Of a DNA stretch of 64,000 bases, positions 1 to 7,500 are shown one piece after another. Source of the DNA: Streptomyces achromogenes (GTDB taxonomy: Bacteria > Actinomycetota > Actinomycetes > Streptomycetales > Streptomycetaceae). Numbering within the stretch: the first letter of the stretch is position 1; the number at the start of each line of letters is the position of its first letter. Location: the NCBI RefSeq assembly GCF_030816715.1, contig NZ_JAUSYH010000001.1:9052001-9116000 (forward strand), in the 5' to 3' direction. Under the pieces are notes generated by a model. That model made no database searches, was not told the origin of the DNA, and saw only the letters and a program-made list of their open reading frames with translations. A program made the position numbers and the translations under genes.

Positions 1-84
1 GGGCAATGGGACTGGATCCAGGGCGCCACCGGGCAGCCGATAGCCGCGGCCATCGCCGACGAACTGCAAGGAGTCACCATCTGA
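1..84 (+). CDS. C-terminal end of a graspetide ATP-grasp peptide maturase (partial)
   Basis: The window opens inside a gene. The frame beginning at base 1 reads 27 codons (ending PIAAAIADELQGVTI) and stops at a TGA at 82-84. A tail of the form GQWxWI..ATGxPIA is what I recall for the C-terminus of actinobacterial ATP-grasp ribosomal peptide maturases, which form side-chain ester or amide crosslinks in graspetide precursors. The TGA overlaps the ATG of the next gene (TGATG), so the two are translationally coupled. The neighbour is a PCMT-like methyltransferase of the kind found with these maturases, which supports the call. Only the tail is visible, so the family rests on that motif and the context. 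Confidence 0.6.
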   Translation, partial: GQWDWIQGATGQPIAAAIADELQGVTI

Positions 85-1217
85 TGGACTGGAAGCAGCA
101 CGCCGCCGGCCTCGCCCGCACGGCGGTCCACCCCGCATCCCCGTGGCAGGGGCCGGTCCTGGCCACGCCGCGGCACATGTGCGTGCCCCGCTGGTATGCG
201 GCCGGCCCCGGCGGCTGGACGCCCGCCGACGGCCCCGCAGACGAGACGGTGTGGGCGCACGCCGCCTACACGGACCAGACCCTCGTGACCCGGGTCGGCC
301 CCGTCCACGCCGACCACGCCGCCGACGGCCAGGCGGTCGCCGGGCGGCCCACGTCGTCGAGCACCCTGCCGAGCCTCGTCGTCAGCATGCTCACGCACGC
401 GCAGCTCCTCGAGGGCCAGGCGCTCCTGGACGTCGCGACCGGCTCCGGCTACAGCGCGGCCCTGGCATGTGCCCGGCTGGGCGACGACTACGTGACGACC
501 GTGGACGTCGACCCCTACCTGACGGAGGCCGCCGCGGACCGTCTCGACAGCCTCGGCCACCATCCGGGGATCCTCACCCAGGACGCAGGCGCCGAGCTGC
601 CCGGCGAATACGACCGGATCGTCTCCATAGTGTCGGTGACGCGCGTTCCCGCGTCGTGGCTGCGCGTCCTGCGGCCAGGCGGACGCCTGGTGACGACCCT
701 CGCCGGTACGGGGCTGATCCTGACCGCCGACACGGACGAGGACGGCGGGGCCGCCGGCCGGGTCGAATGGGACCGGGGCGCGTTCATGGCGACCCGCACG
801 AGCGACGACTACCCGCCCCAGCTCGACGCCCTGTTCGCGCAGGCCCGGGAACGGGACGGGGACGACGTCACACAGTCGCCGTTCCCGGTCCTCGACGTCA
901 TGCAGGCCTGGGAGGTGTGGTCCATGCTGTCGCTCACGGCCCCCGGGATCGAGCACCGCAACGGCACCGACGACGACGGCGGCCGGATGACGTGGATGCT
1001 GCACCACGACGGCTCCTGGGCCCGCGCGCACACCCAACCCGGCAGCCGAACCATGACCGTCCACCAGGGCGGCCCCCGCCGCCTCTACACCCTGCTGGAA
1101 GGGATCAGGTGGCGGTGGATCGAGCACGGCGAACTGCCCGTGTACGGGGCGCGGGTGACCGTCACGCCGGACGGCGCGACCACTCTGGCCCGTGGGGGCT
1201 GGACGGTCACGCTCTGA
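84..1217 (+). CDS. Graspetide-associated PCMT-like methyltransferase
   Basis: A 377-residue SAM-dependent methyltransferase related to protein-L-isoaspartate O-methyltransferase. An SSSTLPSLV segment near residue 91 matches the PCMT substrate loop. SAM motif I is LLDVATGSGYSAAL at about 114-127, followed by the acidic TVDVDP strand and a late LRPGGRLV strand. A long C-terminal extension (about residues 240-377) is typical of the ATP-grasp peptide maturase methyltransferase group, and plain PCMT is only about 210 residues. The ATG at 84 overlaps the stop of the preceding maturase gene. Known relatives (fuscimiditide-type clusters) methylate an Asp in the crosslinked peptide and so yield an aspartimide. 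I infer the same role here. The precursor-peptide gene would lie left of the window. Confidence 0.8.
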   Translation: MDWKQHAAGLARTAVHPASPWQGPVLATPRHMCVPRWYAAGPGGWTPADGPADETVWAHAAYTDQTLVTRVGPVHADHAADGQAVAGRPTSSSTLPSLVVSMLTHAQLLEGQALLDVATGSGYSAALACARLGDDYVTTVDVDPYLTEAAADRLDSLGHHPGILTQDAGAELPGEYDRIVSIVSVTRVPASWLRVLRPGGRLVTTLAGTGLILTADTDEDGGAAGRVEWDRGAFMATRTSDDYPPQLDALFAQARERDGDDVTQSPFPVLDVMQAWEVWSMLSLTAPGIEHRNGTDDDGGRMTWMLHHDGSWARAHTQPGSRTMTVHQGGPRRLYTLLEGIRWRWIEHGELPVYGARVTVTPDGATTLARGGWTVTL

Positions 1218-1282
1218 CCGGCTAGGTGACGAACGCGGCACGGGCCGGGCAGACTGGCGGCACGAGCAGGGAGGAAAACCCC

Positions 1283-1597
1283 GTGGATGACGAGCCGTTG
1301 GACGAGTGGGTCGCGCGGCGTGAGGCCAGCCGGCCCAAGCTGGGCGACCGCAAGGTCGTTCCCCTCGGTGAGGGGCACGGGCGCGGCGGCCACGTCGATC
1401 CGGACGCGCCGCGCGGAGTGCTGGAGTGGGACGGCCACCAGTGGGTCCCCGCGGGCGTGGCCGAGGATCACGCCACGGCCGGGCAGGAAGTCGGGCCGCA
1501 GGACGCGGCGGAGCGTGTCGCTCTCCCGCAGTTCTCCGCTCTGCCGCCCGCCCCTGAGCGGCCGTTCAGGCCCACGCAGGTGTTCCGCCGGCCTTGA
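1283..1597 (+). CDS. Small DUF6087-like protein
   Basis: A 104-residue hydrophilic protein without signal peptide or membrane segment. I chose the GTG at 1283 because a GGGAGG sequence sits about nine bases upstream and the product then starts VDDEPLDEWVARR, the usual start of a Streptomyces family I recall as DUF6087. A conserved-looking central part includes HVDPDAPR and WDGHQWVP. Function is unknown. It follows the methyltransferase by 65 bp on the same strand, so it may be a hitch-hiking gene of the graspetide region rather than part of the pathway. The family name is from memory. Confidence 0.6.
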   Translation: MDDEPLDEWVARREASRPKLGDRKVVPLGEGHGRGGHVDPDAPRGVLEWDGHQWVPAGVAEDHATAGQEVGPQDAAERVALPQFSALPPAPERPFRPTQVFRRP

Positions 1598-1608
1598 GTC
1601 GCTACAGC

Positions 1609-1650
1609 AGCGGGCCCGGCTTCCGGAGGGGAGGGGAAGCCGGGCCCGCT
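1609..1650. terminator. Strong bidirectional hairpin terminator
   Basis: Perfect 16-bp arms (1609-1624 and 1635-1650) around a 10-base loop. It lies between the convergent ends of the gene stopping at 1597 and the HTH remnant ending at 1666. No U-tract follows, as is common in Streptomyces. Confidence 0.8.
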
Positions 1651-1665
1651 CGTCTGGGGTGGGGC

Positions 1666-1915
1666 TCAGACGGCCGGGGAGTGCGCGGTGTCCAGAGACT
1701 CGGAGTTCCCCTGGATTCCGAGGACGCGCAGAAGGTCTGCGCCGAGGACGCGCAGAAGGTGTGCGGTCACGACGCGGTAGGTGCGCCCCGCCGGGATGAC
1801 CTTGCACGGGAACTTCCCGGCCCGCACCAGCTCGTACGACTTCGTGCGGCCCATCCCGAACGGGCCAGGACCTGGGCTCCAGTGGACCGTGCCAGCTGTA
1901 CGGCGAACCTCTCCG
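1666..1915 (-). pseudogene. Frameshifted excisionase-like helix-turn-helix gene
   Basis: The last 50-odd codons carry FGMGRTKSYELVRAG and FPCKVIPAGRTYRV, typical of small MerR/excisionase-type DNA-binding proteins of actinobacterial integrative elements. The expected N-terminal part (LTERFAVQLARST) is present but in another frame, so the gene is broken between the two parts at about 1870-1880. A tandem duplication (GAGGACGCGCAGAAGGT twice, about 1720-1761) repeats LLRVLG near the C-terminus. Probably a dead remnant of an integrative element. Confidence 0.65.
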
Positions 1916-2020
1916 TCAGGTCCGTGCTCGCGGGCAACCTCAATGAGACCTACAGGGGCGGTGCCGTGCCGCGGTGCCGTGCGGTCCGCCGGGCATCGTC
2001 GCCGCCGGCTGCTCCTGCAG

Positions 2021-2209
2021 CGCGGCCGCGTCGCCGGTCTGGCGCTGAAAGGGGAGGACCTGGTTGACGGGGAGCAGGTTGCCGAGCAGATCAGCCTCGA
2101 CGACACCCGCGAGGCCCGGCTGGTGGCCGAAGCAGCCATCGACCGCGTCCGCGACAAGTTCGGCGTCCGGGTCATCGGCCCCGCGGCCGTCTACCGCCGC
2201 GCCTCGTGA
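2021..2209 (+). pseudogene. C-terminal remnant of a Y-family DNA polymerase
   Basis: The frame ending TGA at 2209 reads LALKGEDLVDGEQVAEQISL and then REARLVAEAAIDRVRDKFG, ending IGPAAVYRRAS. This matches the little-finger/C-terminal end of DinB-like polymerases carried by Streptomyces plasmids and chromosomes. Nothing upstream continues the polymerase, so at least 300 codons are missing. The call rests on motif memory. Confidence 0.55.
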
Positions 2210-2416
2210 GCAGTCGACCAACTGCTCGTCGGTGAACCAGCAAGTCGCATTCCCTGCCGACCAGCAGATGAAGGGCCGAAGTGATGCGGGAAGTCGGTGC
2301 CGCTCAGTGGTGAGCAATGCCGGTTGCTTGGGGTCACTCGGGGCACCCCGCTCGGTGTGCGAGATTGCCGGTAGGGCAGCATCTGCTCAGCTATCGCCTG
2401 CCCGTGAGGGGTCGTC

Positions 2417-2707
2417 ATGCGCTCCACTAGCCGCGCCGCTGGGCCTGCTCTGCTGGCCTGCCTGTTCCTGACGGGTTGTTCGTCTTTCCTGCTCGCTGTG
2501 CCGGACGTGTCTCCTCCGGGCGCAGCGGCGCCGGCCGTGTCTGCGTCGGGTGCTGCGGGCGGGGTCCGGTCGATCGCGGTCGCTTGCTGTAAGACGCACG
2601 ATCGAAGAAAGCCTCAGCTCGCAGAGTTGCCGGACCGGCATCCCGACCGGCCAGATCCATCGACGCTCAAACCGAAAACGCGCCGATGCCACGACAGCCG
2701 AGCGTGA
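2417..2707 (+). CDS. Small putative lipoprotein
   Basis: A 96-residue open frame with a GAGGGG ribosome site six bases before the ATG. The N-terminus is a clean lipoprotein signal peptide with lipobox LTGC (Cys at about residue 21), then a Pro/Ala/Ser-rich linker. From about residue 50 the sequence becomes basic and non-descript, which suggests that the original C-terminus was lost or frameshifted. No family recognised. Confidence 0.45.
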   Translation: MRSTSRAAGPALLACLFLTGCSSFLLAVPDVSPPGAAAPAVSASGAAGGVRSIAVACCKTHDRRKPQLAELPDRHPDRPDPSTLKPKTRRCHDSRA

Positions 2708-2827
2708 GGTCCGCTGGAGCAGGCGGCCAGCCTCGGCGATGCCGCTACAGCCTGACCCCCACACGACCAGACACCCAACCCCGCCACCACTCGGCCCGGG
2801 TGTGCCGCCTGCCCACTGACGCGTCGA

Positions 2828-3301
2828 TTAGGAGTCGGTCTGGGCCGCCCGGTTGCCGGCCCACGTTGTGTTGGCGTCGTCCAGGATCTCCTGGTACTGC
2901 GTGAAGTACTCGGCGACGCGCTCCGGACCGACGGGTAGGCCGGTCCCAGCCGTGTCGAAACCGATCCGGGACCGCAGCGCGTACAGGCGGTTGAGCGCCG
3001 TCTGGTTGGTGACCCAGGCCGCTCGCGCTCCGTACCAGCCGCTCCAGGCCGCCGCGATCGTTGACAGGAAGGCGGCGGTGAGCGAGAGCGCGTTGAGCCA
3101 GCCGTGCCTGTAGATCTGGGCGAGGCCGATCAGGAGGCTGGTGGCGGCCCCCAGCGTCGCGGTGCTCACGGCCTGGACCAGGGAGACGCGCCGGAAGAAC
3201 CGCTTGGCGGAGGAGAACGCCTGGATCTGCTTGGCGATCTCCCGCTCCACGTACGGCAGCGCCGCGTCGGAGTCGAGCGGCGGTGGTTGCTGCGTCGGCA
3301 T
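2828..3301 (-). CDS. SLATT (DUF4231-like) two-helix membrane protein
   Basis: 157 residues with a cytoplasmic N-terminal helix, two hydrophobic segments (about 43-62 and 68-90) and a C-terminal amphipathic region. The arrangement, the WSGWYGARAAWV stretch after the second helix and the length fit the SLATT domain. SLATT proteins are small 2TM effectors of bacterial nucleotide-based conflict systems, proposed to form membrane pores or to act as membrane sensors in immunity. It is the third gene of a leftward unit, 46 bp after the preceding gene, with a GGGAAGGGAAG ribosome site. The unit is divergent from a CHAT-STAND-TPR gene. I infer that this is the membrane-disrupting arm of that system. 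Confidence 0.75.
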   Translation of the reverse strand: MPTQQPPPLDSDAALPYVEREIAKQIQAFSSAKRFFRRVSLVQAVSTATLGAATSLLIGLAQIYRHGWLNALSLTAAFLSTIAAAWSGWYGARAAWVTNQTALNRLYALRSRIGFDTAGTGLPVGPERVAEYFTQYQEILDDANTTWAGNRAAQTDS

Positions 3302-3347
3302 GGCGGCGAGTGCTTCCCTTCCCCTGCGGCGGCGACCGCGTGGACGA

Positions 3348-4016
3348 CTAGTCGTGTGGCAGCGCGCCGCGGTAGGCGGACACCGCCTCCTGCCAGGAGT
3401 GTCCGGGACGGAAGGAGACCCCGCCGCCGTGGATGGCGCCGGCCCAGGCCTGTACCGACTCGCGGCCGGGCGGACGGTCGCCGGGGGAGTCGTCGACGTC
3501 CGCCCAGGTCATCAGCCGCAGGAACCGGCTGATGGTGAACTGGCGGTCGAGTGGTCCGCGCAGGAGGAGCACCCCGAGCCAGGGCAGGCAGCTCTCCGCG
3601 TGTAGGAAGGCCATCAGGAAGCCGTTGAGCATCAGCCGATATGCAGCGTCGTCGACGGCAGGGCCCCGCGGTTCGACGTCCGCGCTGTAGTGCCGATCGG
3701 GCATGCCGAGGGCCTCCTGCGGGGATGCGCGCAGGACGTCCGCGTAGTTGGCCTGCGTACCCGGGGGCTGCGGGAACGCCGCATCGGGGCCCCTACCCCT
3801 GCTCCAGTACTGGTCGGGGCGCCGCAGGTCTACCTGAGGCGCCCGGCCGGCGCCGGTCGTCTCCAGGACGAAGGACCGCCGTACGGCACGCTCCACGTCG
3901 CGCGGCTGGACCTGCCCGCCGGACCGCTCCAGGTGCCGCGCGGTCGCCGGCAGGTTCTCTAGGGCCCAGGCGAAGTAACCGTAGGGCTCGCGCAGTCGGC
4001 TCGCGGTCACGCGCAC
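3348..4016 (-). CDS. Uncharacterised protein of the candidate defence locus
   Basis: 222 residues, GTG start at 4016, overlapping the previous gene by 10 bp. I do not recognise a family. A hydrophobic central helix pair (about 130-155, including LMLNGFLMAFLHAESCLPWL) is flanked by charged sequence, and the rest looks soluble and helical. No signal peptide and no obvious catalytic motif. It sits between an ADP-ribosyltransferase-like gene and a SLATT gene, so it could be an adaptor, an immunity protein or a target-recognition subunit. None of these can be chosen from sequence. Confidence 0.75.
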   Translation of the reverse strand: MRVTASRLREPYGYFAWALENLPATARHLERSGGQVQPRDVERAVRRSFVLETTGAGRAPQVDLRRPDQYWSRGRGPDAAFPQPPGTQANYADVLRASPQEALGMPDRHYSADVEPRGPAVDDAAYRLMLNGFLMAFLHAESCLPWLGVLLLRGPLDRQFTISRFLRLMTWADVDDSPGDRPPGRESVQAWAGAIHGGGVSFRPGHSWQEAVSAYRGALPHD

Positions 4017-4498
4017 GCGTACACCACCTCGCTCCCCTCCGTGTGGTCCTTGACGTATTCGACCCGGGTGAGGACGAATCCGCTGCCGACCACCTTCCTC
4101 GGGATTCCGAACTCGGCTAGGTGCCCGACCGTGTCGCTGTACATCCGGTGTCGCCGCCGCACGGACTCGTAGTCGAGTCCTCCGGCCGGGTCGCCCTCGA
4201 TGGTGAGGATGTACCCGGGGGTGTCGCTGGCGCAGGCGAAGCTGTGCGCGATGTGCTGGAGGTGGCTGCAGGACACGTACGGGTTCTCATACCGCGAGAA
4301 CTGCATGTGGAGCAACCGGTCTTCCAGCGCCGAGCGCGCCTGCTCGTCGCCGCTGTCGGTGTGCAGCAGCAGTCCGGATGTCATCAGGAGCAGCTGGTCG
4401 GTCATGAGGACCGGGTCGTGACCGAAGGCGTGACGCAGGGAAGGCGCAGTGATCTCCATGTCCGGCTGCCACTCCTTCTGTCCACGGTACACTCGCAT
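4007..4498 (-). CDS. Putative ADP-ribosyltransferase-fold protein
   Basis: 163 residues. The order of motifs resembles small ART toxins of the Scabin/Pierisin type: RVYRGQ at the N-terminus (candidate NAD-binding Arg5), NPYVSCSHLQHIAHSFA at 72-88 in place of the STS-type strand (Ser76 or Ser78), the strand YILTIEGDPAGGLDYES, and LAEFGIPRKV at 127-136 with Glu129 where the catalytic Glu-containing loop would fall. The match is by eye and remote. It is the first gene of the leftward unit. A leftward promoter (TTGCCT, 17 bp, TATGGA) ends only about ten bases before the ATG, so the transcript may be nearly leaderless. If it is an ART it would be the toxic effector. Otherwise it is a new small family. 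Confidence 0.55.
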   Translation of the reverse strand: MRVYRGQKEWQPDMEITAPSLRHAFGHDPVLMTDQLLLMTSGLLLHTDSGDEQARSALEDRLLHMQFSRYENPYVSCSHLQHIAHSFACASDTPGYILTIEGDPAGGLDYESVRRRHRMYSDTVGHLAEFGIPRKVVGSGFVLTRVEYVKDHTEGSEVVYACA

Positions 4499-4543
4499 GC
4501 GGTCACTTTATCCATACAAGTGCCCTATAAGGCAGGCAAGTTG
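4499..4543. promoter_or_regulatory. Divergent promoter region of the CHAT/SLATT locus
   Basis: Only 45 bp separate the two divergent starts, so their promoters must overlap. Leftward I see TTGCCT (4535-4540 on the complement), a 17-bp spacer and TATGGA (4514-4519). Rightward, TATAAG at 4526-4531 is a plausible -10, but its -35 is weak. A purine-rich AAGGCAGG before the ATG at 4544 may serve as ribosome site. Confidence 0.45.
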
Positions 4544-7500
4544 ATGATCCTCCAGCTCTCGGAGTCGCGTGCCGGCGACGGGGTCCACGACGTGTCGGTG
4601 CGGCTGTCCGGCGGCGGGCACCGGAGCGCCAGCGGCTTCCGCGTCCGACTCGACACGAGCGCCGACGACCGGGAGCGGGTCCGCTGGTACTTCGAGGACT
4701 TCCTCCGGTTCCCTGACGATCCAGCCCCGCGGATCGCCCATTCCGCCGAGGAACAACTGCGTGAGTGGGGAATCCAGTTGGGGCGCAAGCTCGCCGGGGC
4801 GCTTTTTCTCCGGTGCGCCGAGCACGGACTGGAGGACCTATGGGACGCCGTGGTCGTCGGAGTCGCCGACGTACGGGTGGAGATCGAGTCCGACGTCCCC
4901 GGAGCGGGACTGCCGTGGGAACTGCTGCGCGACCCCCGTACCGGGCTGCCGATCGCCGCGCACGCCGCGTCCTTCGTTCGCGGGCGCCAGGCGGCGAGTC
5001 CGTCCGAGTACGCCGGGGCGTTCCAGCCCTCGGAGCCGCCCGGAGCCGCGCTCGCACGCCGGTCCGCGGGCCCGCCGCGGGTGCTGCTGGTCGTCAGCCG
5101 CCCGGACGGCGTAGGCGACGTGCCCTTCCTCGGGGTTGCCGGGCAGTTGCTTAGGGCGGCGACGCCGCGGGACGTCCGGATCGACGTCCTGCGGCCGCCC
5201 GGCTTCGCCCGCCTCGGTGAGGTGCTCGGCCGCGCCGCCGAGCTGGGCCAGCCCTATGACGTCGTGCACTTCGACGGCCATGGCACGTTCGGCGACACCG
5301 GTGGCTGTCTGGCCTTCGAACGGCCGGACGGCAACGACCGCCGCACCGACGCTTTTGACGACGGTGACCCGTGGCACTGGGTGCGCGGGGACGACCTGGC
5401 CGCCTTGCTGCGGTACCGCGGCGTGCACCTGCTGGTGATGAACGCGTGCCGGTCGGCCTATTCCGAGGGCGACCTAGGGTCACTGGCCCAGGAGGTGGCG
5501 GACGCGGGGGTCCCCGGTGTGGTGGCCATGCGGTACAACGTCAGCGTCGAGGCGGCTGCTCGGTTCGCCGACGGTTTCTACGGGGCCCTCTTCGCGGGGA
5601 GCACGGTGGGAGCGGCCGCCGGGGTGGCACGTCGGCGGATGCTCAAGGAGCCCGAGCGGAGCGCGGGCGCCGACCGCTTCACCCTCCAGGACTGGTGCGT
5701 GCCCTGGGTCCATGAGGAGCGACCGCTGACGTTCGGCTCTGGGGACGCCTCCGCCGCTGTCGCCCAAGCGCCCCGACGGTCGCCCTGCGCGTGGGCGCCA
5801 TCGCCCGACGCAGGCGACGACGGCGCCCTCGTCGGTCGCGACGCGACGATCCTGGAACTCGACCGCTACTACGACCGGGGCCGAGTGGCCCTGCTCAGCT
5901 CGCTCGCCGGCAGCGGCAAGACTCTGGTCGCCCGCACCTTCGCGTCCTGGTACGGGAGGACGGGCGGCCTGAGCGACGCCCGCCGCGGCGACGGCCCCGT
6001 GCTGTTCACCTCGTTCACGGACCTGGACGGGCCGGACGCCCTCTTCGACGCCTTCGACCAGGCGTTCCCGGTGAAGCCCGGTCTCCCGACGGCCCCGGCC
6101 GGCCGCCGCGCGGCCCGCGAGGCGCGGGAGCGGCATGTCGTCGAGATGTGCGCCGACCGTCCCCTCCTGTGGGTGTGGGACGCGGTCGACGCGGTCGCCG
6201 GGCTGCGGGCCGGCGACGCGCGGCCCTGGTCCGCCCCGGACACCGAAGCGCTGCGACGGCTGCTGGTGCAGCTGGCGGGCACCCGGGCCAGGATCCTGCT
6301 GACCTCGCGAAGGCCAGAGACGCACCTGCTGCGGGACGTACCCGCGCTCCGCCTCCCACTGGGCCGGATGGCCGTCGATGACCAGGCGGCCCTCCTGGTG
6401 GCCGCCGCGGCCCGTGCCGGCCTGGGCATCTCGGCCCTCGCGGACTGGCTGCCCGTCCTTGGCTTCGCAGACGGCAACCCGCGCGTCATCATGGACCTGG
6501 TCGCCGAGGCCGCTGCGCGGGATCTCACCGACGGGCAGGACATCCGCGCGCTCGTGGCCGGTCTACAGCCGGCCGACGGCGACGGCGAAGGCCACGCATC
6601 GGCGTCCGTTCTGCTTGGCGACTGCGCCTCCCTAGAGGCGGCACTGACGCAGGGAACGAGCCGCGGAGTCGTCGCTCCGCGACACCGCCCGCTCCTCGCC
6701 GCGCTGGCCCTGTTCCGGGACACCGCCCAGAGCACGCTGCTGGCGGCGATGACACGGCGCCTGGAACTGCACCGAGCACCGACCGGGGCGACCGGGGCGA
6801 CCGGGCCGACCGTGCCGGCCGAGGCGCCGGAGCGGGCGGGGACGGCGGAGGCCGAATGCCGGGCGTTCCTCGAGGTCTGCGCGGATCTGGGGCTCGTCGA
6901 GGGGCCGGGGCAGGGGAGCCACCGCATGCACCCCGCCCTCCCCACGGTGCTCTCCGGCCTCTGCCACGAGGTCTTCGGCCCTCGGGGCAGTCCCTCAGCG
7001 TTGCGGGCGATGCGCGCCTACGCCGAGTCCGTGACCTGGATGGTCAACTACTACGCGGACGAGCTGCAGGACGGACGCACCGACATCCTCGGCAACTTCC
7101 TGTTCGTCGAGGCCAACCTGCGCCGGGCGCGTGATCTGGCCCTAGCCCACGACTGGGGGCAGGAGTACGACGGTTGCACCCGGGCGCTGGCTCATCTCCA
7201 CCGCTACCTCGGACACCGCGAGAGGTGGCTGCGGATCGCCGACGAACTCACCGAGGCCACCACCGACCCGGGGACGGGCCGGCCCCGCCCCGGCCGCGAG
7301 AGGGGGTGGAGCGCTGCCCTGGAGTTCCGGGTGCGTCTGGCCCGGGACGAGCGGGACTGGACCACCGCCGAGACACTGCAGCACACCATCGTCCGCCACG
7401 CCCGCGCGGTTTCGGCCGACGCCCGGGCGAAGTCGCAGCACAACCGGACGACAGCCGAGCGGCAGAGCATCGCGAGTCTCGCCGGCGCTCTGGGGACGAT

